A stretch of DNA of 32,415 nucleotides from an uncultured Gammaproteobacteria bacterium (GCA_913428515.1 CAJYCI010000005.1:1-32415); one strand, 5' to 3'. Shown: positions 17,815-26,991, counted from the stretch's first letter. Program-made: numbers and translations. The notes: generated by a model not told the origin, from the sequence alone.

Positions 17815-19155
17815 ATGAGCTACATGAAATCAGACAGATCGGACTTTCTAGAAGGTTATTACCCTTCTCGCTGGCCTGTTGAGTGTGGCGGAAATCGTAG
17901 GCAAAAATCTGCTTTTGGTGGAATCTTTGCACGAGAAGGAGACCCCGAAGTCGTAAGTGTCAAGAATGGGCGATGGAATGTAATGACAATTCATAGAGGG
18001 CCCGGAGAGCTTTATCTCGCAGGGACAATGCCCTCGTTTAAAGGCCCTCCACCCTTCGGCTGGTTGCAAAAATTAGATCCAGACTCTCTTGATGTAATTT
18101 CTGAGTCTCGAGAGTTGCCGTGTGGAGACCACGTTTGGTGTGGTGCGATAGCCGCTCACGCCAACGGCAATATAATGATGGTCAATGGAAATTATCTTCA
18201 CAGCCTCTCACCTGATTGCGAAGTAGTGAGGGAAGCTAAGCTACCTGTAGACCAGGCGCATAATGGATTGATCGTGTTATCAGATGGAACCATTGTCACC
18301 AAAGATTTGCGTTTAGAAAATCAGGGCCAATCGACTATAAGCCGGCTTGATCCAGATACCCTGGAATTATTGCACGAACCTTTGATTCTCCCAGAGGGAT
18401 CGATGGGTAGAATAGCAAGTGATAAAACCGAAAAAGGAGAATTTATTTACGTGCCAGGCATTGAAAAAGTTTGGCGAATTGCTGTCGAGCCTGATGAGCT
18501 CAAATTGGATGAAACCTGGTGTCCCCGTTATCGTCGCATTGGAGGATCCCAGGGCTTGTCTTGGGATGGGTGTCTATCAGAGGACTATCTTTGGCTTATG
18601 GATAATGGCGATATAGATTCTCTGCGGGCAATCTACGGAAACCACCCCAACGGAAGGTTTCAAGCTGAAGATTTTGAAGCGCTCTCACGTTTGAGCTGGC
18701 AAAGAGCAGCGCCTTGGAGTGGACAACAACGATTATTAAGGTTTTCTCTTTGGGATGGATCCCTAAAAGAAATTTCACCCTTTGGCGCAGCGGGCGGAGG
18801 TATCATAGCGCCCCCCGTCAATGTTCCTGAGCATAAGATGTGTATAGCATGGGACAGTATCAACGGAGGTTTAGCCGGTATTTCAACTGACTCAGAAGAA
18901 CTCAAGTTGGCCTGGAAGATTGATGTTAGGCCCTCAATGCAGCCAGTGGTTTTTCCAGACTCAGGCGAGTTAGTGATTAATGACTATCAGGATAGGGACG
19001 ATCAAATAATAGTTGTGGATATTAGAAGTGGCGAATTAATAAGCAAAGTCAGTCTCAGCTCGCCACTAGCCAACGGAATGTTCCTCAGTCCAGGTTTTGA
19101 ACGAGATATTTACTACTGCTCGACCCTAACTTTTGCTCGAGTTCGGTGGCGCTAA
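17815..19155 (+). CDS. Protein of unknown function, beta-propeller-like (SMP-30/arylsulfotransferase/PQQ-repeat resembling)
   Basis: 446-aa ORF with several blade-like repeats (HNGLIVLSDGTIVTKDL, STISRLDPDTLELLHEPL, EFIYVPGIEKVWRI, GELVINDYQDRDDQIIVVDIRSGELI). Confidence 0.6.
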   Translation: MSYMKSDRSDFLEGYYPSRWPVECGGNRRQKSAFGGIFAREGDPEVVSVKNGRWNVMTIHRGPGELYLAGTMPSFKGPPPFGWLQKLDPDSLDVISESRELPCGDHVWCGAIAAHANGNIMMVNGNYLHSLSPDCEVVREAKLPVDQAHNGLIVLSDGTIVTKDLRLENQGQSTISRLDPDTLELLHEPLILPEGSMGRIASDKTEKGEFIYVPGIEKVWRIAVEPDELKLDETWCPRYRRIGGSQGLSWDGCLSEDYLWLMDNGDIDSLRAIYGNHPNGRFQAEDFEALSRLSWQRAAPWSGQQRLLRFSLWDGSLKEISPFGAAGGGIIAPPVNVPEHKMCIAWDSINGGLAGISTDSEELKLAWKIDVRPSMQPVVFPDSGELVINDYQDRDDQIIVVDIRSGELISKVSLSSPLANGMFLSPGFERDIYYCSTLTFARVRWR

Positions 19156-19952
19156 CAATGCTTCTCTATTAAATTCAAAGCCCAAGTTATGATTCTCGGA
19201 TTATCCTCAGCATTTAGAATGTATTCCTGTCCTTGTCCCTTGCACTCTAGAGTGCATTCATTCTCATTTTCCCATTTCAATCGGTTTAAAAACAAATCTT
19301 TTGATTTAGAAAAATACTTTTTGGGGAACCTCCAATGAGACCGTGTTTTCCCTTTTTCGGTGAGAATGAGATCAGCGCTGGTTTTTTTAAAAATGCCGTA
19401 GCCAGGGAGTTTTTTTTTAACGCCTGACAGACCTATTCTTTTTCGTCCTATGTACAAAGCGTTGTTTGGGTAGTTCGATCTTTCGCCAAATCCATGAGGA
19501 TGGACAAGTCCTCGTTCCTTTAGATAATTCTTAATATCAATGTCAGAAGTCAAAATGTCTTCTATTTGTAACCAACCAAATAAATGATGGGTATCCCGTT
19601 CTTTTGAAGAGAAACGTCTGAACCAGCCGAAAAATAAAAATAGATCGTCTTTCTCGACCTTCCTATTACGAAGTTCAGATTGTGACGAATTGGCTTGTCC
19701 AAATAAACCGATTCCAGTTCGGAGGTCAGGGTCGAAGTGACAGTAATCAGTTCTCGAAACTGACGAAACAGAAGCTTCCCTCAAAGCAACTTCTCCAGAT
19801 ATTCCATGGATCTTCAGGTCAGCGTACTTGTGAGGAGAAGGTACCTTAGAAGGAATTGGTATCGAAAAGATTGTGTCATCTGGAAATATAGGCGATGCCG
19901 TTCTTCCCGAGCTCGAGTCAAATCCTTTTCTACTTAGAATTATTCTTCTCAT
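19152..19952 (-). CDS. Nmad3 (nucleotide modification associated domain 3) family protein
   Basis: MRRIILSRKGFDSSSGRTASPIFPDDTIFSIPIPS, HFDPDLR...GLFGQANSSQSELRN..VEKDDLFLFFGWFRRF, HHLFGWLQIEDIL, YPNNALYIGRKR, GYGIF, LTEKGKTRSHWRFPKKYF match the family pattern as I recall it. Confidence 0.85.
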   Translation of the reverse strand: MRRIILSRKGFDSSSGRTASPIFPDDTIFSIPIPSKVPSPHKYADLKIHGISGEVALREASVSSVSRTDYCHFDPDLRTGIGLFGQANSSQSELRNRKVEKDDLFLFFGWFRRFSSKERDTHHLFGWLQIEDILTSDIDIKNYLKERGLVHPHGFGERSNYPNNALYIGRKRIGLSGVKKKLPGYGIFKKTSADLILTEKGKTRSHWRFPKKYFSKSKDLFLNRLKWENENECTLECKGQGQEYILNAEDNPRIITWALNLIEKHC

Positions 19953-20033
19953 CTCTGTTAGCTTTAGTTTGTTTAGAAAATACCGATAAAAAAAACTTGT
20001 TACAAGCTGAACGAAAACATTGTTAAATGGTGA

Positions 20034-22229
20034 ATGATGGATGTTTCAAATCTCCTAGATAATTTAAACGAACCTCAACGCGAATGTGTTGCCGGACCCA
20101 AGGGAAGTTCTCTGGTGCTCGCTGGTGCGGGTAGCGGTAAGACGAGGGTTTTGGTGCACAGAATCGCTTGGCTTATTAAGGCAGAGGGCATTTCGCCATT
20201 CAGCATCCTTGCGGTTACCTTCACGAACAAAGCTGCGTCAGAAATGAGAGCGAGAATCGAAGGCTTATTAGGTTCTTCCCTTCGAGGGATGTGGGTAGGT
20301 ACTTTTCACGGTATTGCCCACCGAATTTTGCGGGCTCACTACGAAGATGCTGGATTGCAAAGGGACTTCCAAATTTTAGATTCGGATGATCAGATTAGGT
20401 TGGTGAAGCGGGTGATTCTTAGCCTGGATTTAGATGAAAAAAAATGGCCAGCGCGGCAGGCCACTTGGTGGATAAATAGTCAAAAAGACGAGGGCTTAAG
20501 ACCAAAAAATATAGAGCACATGGATGACCTCTACATTAAAACACACCTGGCGATATATACCGCTTATGAGGACGCCTGTTTGCGTGGTGGTATGGTTGAC
20601 TTTGCAGAGTTGCTTCTGAGAGCCCACGAGCTTTGGTTAAAAAAACCTGAACTTCTTAAGCATTACCAAAATCGCTTCTCCGCATTGTTAGTAGACGAGT
20701 TCCAGGATACAAATTCTGTTCAGTATGCTTGGTTGAGGGTGCTTGCTGGAAACAACGACAATCTCATGGTAGTGGGTGATGATGATCAATCCATTTACGG
20801 TTGGCGCGGAGCGAAAATTGAGAATATTCAGCAATTTTCGAAAGATTTTCCACAGTCCAGCACCATCAGGCTTGAACAAAACTATCGGTCTACTTCCAAC
20901 ATCTTAAAGGCCGCTAATGGGCTTATCGATCAGAACTTTGGCCGTTTGGGTAAGGAGCTTTGGACAGACTTGGGCGATGGTGAGCCTCTTAACTTGTTTT
21001 CAGGCTTTAACGAGATCGATGAAGCTCGTTACATTGTAGATCGGATAAAAGATTGGACTGCTCAAGGCAATATGCGAAGAGAAGCTGCAATTCTATATAG
21101 ATCTAACGCGCAGTCAAGGGTCCTTGAGGAAGTTCTTCTAAGAAGCCAGATCCCATACAAAATATATGGGGGACAAAGATTTTTCGAGCGTATGGAGATA
21201 AAAAATGTTCTTGCATACATGCGTTTAATTAACGCACCATCCTCAGACTCAGCCTTTGAAAGAGTCGTCAATACACCGCCCCGAGGAGTTGGAACTAAGA
21301 GCGTTGATGAAATTAGAGGTTTTGCGAGGGAAAATAATATCTCTTTGTGGGACGCGTCTCAGCGGTTAGTTGAGGATAATATTCTTAGCTCGCGTGCTTC
21401 CAATTCGGTTCGTGGATTTATCGATTTTATAGTTCTGTTAACAAAAAAAAGTGATCAGCTCGATCTTGAAGAAATAGTTGAACTGGTAGTGAGGGAGAGC
21501 GGACTGAAAGAGTATCACATGAAAGAAGGCGGCGAGAGAGGCCAGGCGAGACTGGAAAATCTAGCAGAACTTGTCACTGCAGCTCAAACCTTTGATCCTT
21601 CCTTCGAGTATTTGTTAGATGACGACGGCGTTGAGCCTGAAGGATCTCAGCTTAGTGATTTAGAAGAATTTTTAAACCACGCCTCCCTTGAAGCTGGTGA
21701 GCAGCAGGCGGGTGATAGTGAAGATTGTGTTCAGATGATGACGATGCACAGTGCCAAGGGTTTGGAATTCCCGTTAGTCTTTTTGGCCGGTATGGAAGAC
21801 GGACTATTCCCTCATACAATGTCCATGGAGGAACCAGGACGATTAGAGGAAGAACGAAGACTCTGTTATGTCGGTATAACGAGAGCGATGAGAAAACTTT
21901 ATTTAACGTACGCAGAGTCCAGAAGAATCCACGGCAACGAGACAATGAACAGGCCCTCAAGATTTATCTCTGAAATTCCCGAGGAGGTTATAAAAGAAGT
22001 ACGAATGAATAATACCGTTGTACTCAACGCACCAAAACGCAGGGTAAGAGATGGCATAGTTGATGGGACAGACTTTAGACTGGGTCAGCGGGTAATACAC
22101 GATAAATTTGGGGAAGGTGTGATCTTGAATTACGAAGGAAATGGAACCTCTGCCAGAGTTCAGGTAAATTTTAATTCTGGCAGTAAATGGCTAGTTATGG
22201 CTTACGCTAACTTAAAAGCGGTGGGATAA
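20034..22229 (+). CDS. uvrD: DNA helicase II, UvrD/PcrA/Rep superfamily 1
   Basis: LNEPQREC, LAGAGSGKTRVL Walker A, VDEFQDTN, VGDDDQSIYGWRGA, MTMHSAKGLEF; C-terminal tandem-Tudor-like tail. Confidence 0.96.
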   Translation: MMDVSNLLDNLNEPQRECVAGPKGSSLVLAGAGSGKTRVLVHRIAWLIKAEGISPFSILAVTFTNKAASEMRARIEGLLGSSLRGMWVGTFHGIAHRILRAHYEDAGLQRDFQILDSDDQIRLVKRVILSLDLDEKKWPARQATWWINSQKDEGLRPKNIEHMDDLYIKTHLAIYTAYEDACLRGGMVDFAELLLRAHELWLKKPELLKHYQNRFSALLVDEFQDTNSVQYAWLRVLAGNNDNLMVVGDDDQSIYGWRGAKIENIQQFSKDFPQSSTIRLEQNYRSTSNILKAANGLIDQNFGRLGKELWTDLGDGEPLNLFSGFNEIDEARYIVDRIKDWTAQGNMRREAAILYRSNAQSRVLEEVLLRSQIPYKIYGGQRFFERMEIKNVLAYMRLINAPSSDSAFERVVNTPPRGVGTKSVDEIRGFARENNISLWDASQRLVEDNILSSRASNSVRGFIDFIVLLTKKSDQLDLEEIVELVVRESGLKEYHMKEGGERGQARLENLAELVTAAQTFDPSFEYLLDDDGVEPEGSQLSDLEEFLNHASLEAGEQQAGDSEDCVQMMTMHSAKGLEFPLVFLAGMEDGLFPHTMSMEEPGRLEEERRLCYVGITRAMRKLYLTYAESRRIHGNETMNRPSRFISEIPEEVIKEVRMNNTVVLNAPKRRVRDGIVDGTDFRLGQRVIHDKFGEGVILNYEGNGTSARVQVNFNSGSKWLVMAYANLKAVG

Positions 22230-22230
22230 A

Positions 22231-23328
22231 ATGATGAGATTATTTTTACTAGTTTTCGCGTTGTTCGCGGCCGGTTGCGACACAGAGACAGCTAAGAACA
22301 TTGCAGAAGTAACCAGTCCTGAAATTAAAAAAATTTATAACTGGAAAATGGTTACGACTTGGCCAAAAAATTTGCCAGGCCTTGGTACTTCACCAGAGCG
22401 AATGGCAAAAAAGATCGAACAGATGAGCAACGGTCGGCTAAAAATTAAAGTTTATGGAGCAGGAGAGATCGTCCCGGCGATGGAGGTATTTGAGACAGTT
22501 TCGCAAGGAACCGTCCAACTGGGTCATGGAGCCTCATACTATTGGAAAGGAAAGGTCCCAGTCGCCCAATTCTTTACAGCTGTACCGTTTGGCTTGACTG
22601 CCCAGGAGATGAATGGCTGGCTCCTTCATGGCGGCGGTCTCGAGTTATGGCGAGAGCTTTACGATCGCTACAACCTTTTTCCTATCCCGGGCGGCAACAC
22701 TGGGGTTCAAATGGCCGGTTGGTTCAACAAAGAGATTACATCCCTAGAAGATATTAAAGGTTTAAAAATGAGGATTCCTGGGTTAGGAGGAGAAGTCTTT
22801 GAAGCCGCTGGTGGAACTGCCGTCAGAATGGCCGCCAGTGAGATATTTACAAGCATGCAGACAGGGGTGATCGATGCAACCGAATGGGTAGGCCCATATA
22901 ATGATTTATCTCTTGGGCTCCATAAGACTGCGAAATATTACTATTACCCTGGTTGGCAAGAGGCAGGGCCTACGTTAGAGGTTATTGTTAATAAAGATGC
23001 TTGGAATAGTTTGCCTGCTGACCTTCAAGCTATTCTTGAAACCGCTTCTCTAGCCGCAAACACTGATATGCTCGCAGAATATACCGCTCGGAACAATTTC
23101 TCGCTAAGAGAACTTTTAGATCAGGGTGTTGAGCTACGACCGCTCCCACAAGACGTCTTGGATGTTTTCCGGGAAATTTCCTACAAACTGATTTCCGAAA
23201 TTCCTTCTGCTGATGATGAATTAAGTCAAAGAATATACGAGTCTTACAATGAGTATAGGAAAGGCGTGATAGGTTATCATCAGATATCAGAGCGTGCCTT
23301 CATTAACGTTCGAGGCGACGGCGAATAA
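22231..23328 (+). CDS. TRAP transporter substrate-binding protein (DctP/TakP-like), predicted lipoprotein
   Basis: WKMVTTWPKNLPGLGTSPERMAKKIEQMSNGRLKIKVYGAGEIVPAMEVFETVSQGTVQLGHG; N-terminus MMRLFLLVFALFAAGCDTE with a lipobox-like FAAGC. Confidence 0.92.
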   Translation: MMRLFLLVFALFAAGCDTETAKNIAEVTSPEIKKIYNWKMVTTWPKNLPGLGTSPERMAKKIEQMSNGRLKIKVYGAGEIVPAMEVFETVSQGTVQLGHGASYYWKGKVPVAQFFTAVPFGLTAQEMNGWLLHGGGLELWRELYDRYNLFPIPGGNTGVQMAGWFNKEITSLEDIKGLKMRIPGLGGEVFEAAGGTAVRMAASEIFTSMQTGVIDATEWVGPYNDLSLGLHKTAKYYYYPGWQEAGPTLEVIVNKDAWNSLPADLQAILETASLAANTDMLAEYTARNNFSLRELLDQGVELRPLPQDVLDVFREISYKLISEIPSADDELSQRIYESYNEYRKGVIGYHQISERAFINVRGDGE

Positions 23329-23858
23329 TGGATCTGCGCAAGAAATCGGAACGTCCAGGCTGGTTTGTCCGAAGAGAAATAGCACCGTTTACGTTAGAAG
23401 AACCAGAGGTTAAGAAAATATTAGAAACAGCGAACCACGCTGTTGTTAGTTGGGTGACTAAGGATTCAAAACCAGTCACAGCTATAATGTTATACGTAAT
23501 GGTTGATGGTAAAATAACCGTTACCTCAACTACCAATCGTGCAAAATACTGCGCCTGGAAAAGAAACCCAGCCACTTCTTTTTGTATTTGGGACCCAAAT
23601 AATATTGGGCGCCAGGTCGTACTGAGAGGGGAAGTTGAAATTACACAAGACAATCAACTGCTTCGTAGGTACACAAATGGCTTCCTAACTAATGCGAGGA
23701 ACGGGCGAGCGCCTTCGGTCGAGCGGCTAGAAAGGGAGCTCGCCAAATTCGATGCGCCAGATCGGCATATGATGCAGCTAAATGTAAAAAAGATCCTCTC
23801 TCACAATCTTGACGAGCTATTAAAAGTTGAGCAAGAAGGGCGCGACGTTTGGTCGTAG
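23328..23858 (+). CDS. Pyridoxamine 5'-phosphate oxidase-like (FMN-binding split barrel) protein
   Basis: HAVVSWVTKDSKPVTAIMLYVMVDGKITVTSTTNRAKYCAWKRNPATSFCIWD split-barrel pattern. Confidence 0.82.
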   Translation: MDLRKKSERPGWFVRREIAPFTLEEPEVKKILETANHAVVSWVTKDSKPVTAIMLYVMVDGKITVTSTTNRAKYCAWKRNPATSFCIWDPNNIGRQVVLRGEVEITQDNQLLRRYTNGFLTNARNGRAPSVERLERELAKFDAPDRHMMQLNVKKILSHNLDELLKVEQEGRDVWS

Positions 23859-23863
23859 AAAAA

Positions 23864-25228
23864 CTATCCGTATAAGATTCCCGGCAACCAGGTCGCTAGA
23901 CTGGGATATAAAGCAAGCAAAAACAATAAGATTAACTGAATTAAAACAAAGGGGATTACCCCTTTGTAAATATCTTTCGTCTCCACCTGGGGAGGAGCAA
24001 CCCCTCGAAGATAAAAAAGAGCAAAGCCAAAAGGGGGTGTTAAGAAAGACGTTTGCAAATTAACTGCAATCATTATCCCTAACCAAATTGGGTCCACTCC
24101 AAGAGCGAGCAAGGCGGGCCCCACGATAGGGACGACTATAAAAGTTATTTCTATAAAATCTAAAATAAATCCTAAGAGAAAGATAACTAGCATGACTATG
24201 ATCAATGCGCCGGTCGTGCCTCCAGGAATAAGAGAGAACCAGTGTTCGATTAACTCTTCACCACCATAGCCTCTAAAGACCAATGAAAATACCGAAGCAC
24301 CGATTAAGATAAAAAACACCATCGATGTGGTTTTAGTTGTAGAAATCGATATTTCACGTAGGTTGTCTCGATTAAATTCTTTTTTAAAGATGGCCAAAAA
24401 AATTGCCCCCAGGGCGCCTACACCAGCCGCCTCGGTAGGCGTCGCTACGCCTGTCAAGATTGAACCAAGGACAGCAAAGATAAGAGTGAGTGGCGGGATT
24501 ACGCTTACAAAAAGATCCGAAACTGTGACAGGTTCTTGGTCCTGTATCGCTGGGGCAAATTTAGGGTTAGAGATAGAAACAAGAACTATATATAAAAGGT
24601 AAAGCACCACTAACAAGATGCCCGGTATCAAAGCTCCAGCAAACAGATCTCCAACGGACACGGCCTTAGTATTAAATATCCCCTGCGACAATTGGGCCTG
24701 TTGATATGCATTTGATAAAACGTCTCCCAAGAGTACCAGAGCGATCGAAGGAGGAATAATTTGTCCTAGGGTACCAGTCGCAGAGATTGTGCCTGTAGCT
24801 AGTGGAATATGATAGTTTGACTTGAGCATTATTGGTAAGGCCATTAGGCCCATGGTCACCACGGTTGCTCCAACAATCCCAGTGCTGGCGGCCATTAGCA
24901 TGCCCACTAGGGTTACCGAGATCCCGAGCCCCCCTGGAAATTTCCCAAACGCTCTCCCCATTGTATTGAGGAGTTGTTCCGCAAGTTTAGTTTTCTCCAA
25001 CGTCACACCCATTAGGACAAAAAGTGGAACAGCAACCAGCGTTTGGTTTGAGATAATCCCGAAAATCCTGCTCGGTATAGCAGACAAGAAAGAGGGATCG
25101 AATGTTCCAAAAAAGATACCAATCGCCGCGCCAATCAACGCCGTCCCCGCTAGGGAAATTGCAACAGGATAGCCAAGTATAAGCACTGCAAAAACGGCTA
25201 AGACTAAAATTATTGGTGCTAGGGTCAT
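23864..25228 (-). CDS. TRAP transporter large permease (DctM-like)
   Basis: 454-aa polytopic protein; ILGYPVAISLAGTALIGA, GQIIPPSIALVLLGD, GVATPTEAAGVGALGA. Confidence 0.94.
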   Translation of the reverse strand: MTLAPIILVLAVFAVLILGYPVAISLAGTALIGAAIGIFFGTFDPSFLSAIPSRIFGIISNQTLVAVPLFVLMGVTLEKTKLAEQLLNTMGRAFGKFPGGLGISVTLVGMLMAASTGIVGATVVTMGLMALPIMLKSNYHIPLATGTISATGTLGQIIPPSIALVLLGDVLSNAYQQAQLSQGIFNTKAVSVGDLFAGALIPGILLVVLYLLYIVLVSISNPKFAPAIQDQEPVTVSDLFVSVIPPLTLIFAVLGSILTGVATPTEAAGVGALGAIFLAIFKKEFNRDNLREISISTTKTTSMVFFILIGASVFSLVFRGYGGEELIEHWFSLIPGGTTGALIIVMLVIFLLGFILDFIEITFIVVPIVGPALLALGVDPIWLGIMIAVNLQTSFLTPPFGFALFYLRGVAPPQVETKDIYKGVIPFVLIQLILLFLLALYPSLATWLPGILYG

Positions 25229-25722
25229 CGTGACTTTAGACGGGACAAATTTTTCAAGACGTCAGAAATTCCTTGTAAACCAACGAGTATTGCCATCACC
25301 GGAATCAGTGTTTTAAGGAGGAATACTCCTGGTAAACCTCCGGGATCTGGTGAGCTTTCTTGAACAGACCAAGCAAATCTCACATATTCAAGACTTACAA
25401 AGAATATAAAAAGGCAAAATGGCATAAGAAATAACAGGGTGCCTATTATATCGATAATTGCTTTATTTTTTTCTGAAAATCTCTCATGTAAAACGTCTAC
25501 GCGAACGTGTCCTTTTTCCTTAAGAGTAAAGGCAATGCCTATCATAAATACGCATCCATGGAGATACATGACTAATTCTTGCATGCCTATCGAACCAACA
25601 TTAAAAATATAACGAGCTGCGACAACCCCACATGTAAAAAGCACCATCAATGGAGTGAACCAGGCTATTGTCCTGCCCGTGACATCAGTGATCCAGTCAA
25701 TCGTCTTAATTATTTTAAAAAT
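25225..25722 (-). CDS. TRAP transporter small permease (DctQ-like), apparent ATT start
   Basis: ORF track starts at 25650, inside the first TM region; same frame extends upstream as IFKIIKTIDWITDVTGRTIAWFTPLMVLFTCGVVAARYIFN..., giving a normal DctQ N-terminus; GGAG 7 nt before ATT at 25722-25720; no ATG/GTG/TTG upstream before the in-frame stop. Confidence 0.85.
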   Translation of the reverse strand: MFKIIKTIDWITDVTGRTIAWFTPLMVLFTCGVVAARYIFNVGSIGMQELVMYLHGCVFMIGIAFTLKEKGHVRVDVLHERFSEKNKAIIDIIGTLLFLMPFCLFIFFVSLEYVRFAWSVQESSPDPGGLPGVFLLKTLIPVMAILVGLQGISDVLKNLSRLKSR

Positions 25723-25827
25723 TGATGCTCTCCTTCGACCTGCAGAAAAATGCCATCGCTATTTATGAGTTGGCCGGGCATCTCCTCTCGTCATCTTCAT
25801 ACTTGTCTTAATTATACCCGAAGGGAT

Positions 25828-26703
25828 TCATAAAAAATTCCCGCAAATACCAAGGAAGATAAAAAATCCTACCCAGTGGTTATTTAAAAAGGCTTTAAAG
25901 CAATTTTCTCGAGTTGCCTTTGAAAGTAAGAGGTGTTGATATAAAAAACACAAACCCGCACTGAAAATAGAGAGGTAATAGATTAAACCAAACTCATGCG
26001 ATTTGCCCAATAGCGTTAAAACGCCGAGAAAAAAAAATTGCAGCACTCCGATGATTAAACGACTAAATTTTCCAAATATGATTGCTGTCGACTTCAAAGC
26101 AAGTTTAATGTCATCGTCTTTGTCCACCATGGCGTACTCGGTGTCGTAAGCGATTACCCACGCCCAATTTGCCACTAGTAATAACCACATTGTGGTATCT
26201 AGGCTTCCTCCTCCTGCTGAGAAAGCCATTGGTATACCCCACGAAAAAGCTATTCCTAAGACGGCTTGTGGGAAATGCGTGTGTCTTTTCATAAAAGGAT
26301 AAACGCCCATTAATGCTAGTGCCCCAAACGCCAAGATTATTGTTGAGGTGTTGAGAGTTAAAACTAGAAAAAAGCATGGGACTAATAAACAGGTGAGCAC
26401 TAAAAAAGCGATTTTGACAGAAATTGCTTTGGTCGCGAGTGGCCTTAACCTAGTTCTTTTTACGTGCGGATCAAAGTCTTTATCTGCAAGATCATTAATC
26501 ACGCAGCCGGCAGATCTAGCTAAAATAGTTCCCATTGTGAAAACAAAAAAAAGATGTAAGCCTGGCCAACCGGCGGAACATACCCATAAAGCCCAAAGAG
26601 TTGGCCAAAGTAAGAGGAAAATCCCAATTGGACGGTTTAGCCTCGTTAGGGAAACAGACGCTTTAAATAGCGCTAGCCTGTCTGCCCGTACCGGATTTAA
26701 CAT
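25828..26703 (-). CDS. ubiA: 4-hydroxybenzoate octaprenyltransferase
   Basis: RLNRPIGIFLLLWPTLWALWVC, RSAGCVINDLADKDFDPHVKRTRLRPL, DTEYAMVDKDDD prenyltransferase Asp-rich motifs. Confidence 0.95.
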   Translation of the reverse strand: MLNPVRADRLALFKASVSLTRLNRPIGIFLLLWPTLWALWVCSAGWPGLHLFFVFTMGTILARSAGCVINDLADKDFDPHVKRTRLRPLATKAISVKIAFLVLTCLLVPCFFLVLTLNTSTIILAFGALALMGVYPFMKRHTHFPQAVLGIAFSWGIPMAFSAGGGSLDTTMWLLLVANWAWVIAYDTEYAMVDKDDDIKLALKSTAIIFGKFSRLIIGVLQFFFLGVLTLLGKSHEFGLIYYLSIFSAGLCFLYQHLLLSKATRENCFKAFLNNHWVGFFIFLGICGNFL

Positions 26704-26823
26704 GGGATGATCTCAGTTGTTAGTTTTAATGGTAGGTATAATTAATGTAGTATACGTCGCTCAAACAGTCCTTAACAGTTTGAATACGGGAAAGAATAAA
26801 GAACGCAAGTAAGAGTAATTTAG

Positions 26824-26988
26824 ATGAAGACATGGCAATGCATTGTTTGTGGTTTTGTATACGATGAGGCAGAGGGATGGGAAGAGGACGGAATACCTCC
26901 CGGAACTCCCTGGGATGAAGTTCCTGAAGACTGGCTTTGTCCAGAGTGTGGTGTTGGGAAAATAGATTTTGAGATGATGGAGGTGTAA
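26824..26988 (+). CDS. Rubredoxin
   Basis: Absent from ORF track (54 aa, below cutoff). [54 protein letters not shown]; two CxxCG iron-binding motifs. Confidence 0.97.
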   Translation: MKTWQCIVCGFVYDEAEGWEEDGIPPGTPWDEVPEDWLCPECGVGKIDFEMMEV

Positions 26989-26991
26989 CGA

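Noticed and set aside
24822-25172. 116-aa plus-strand ORF antisense to dctM
   Set aside because: Shadow of a hydrophobic transporter gene, no recognisable family features
26348-26710. 120-aa plus-strand ORF antisense to ubiA
   Set aside because: Complement of a confident ubiA coding sequence, no supporting motifs or SD
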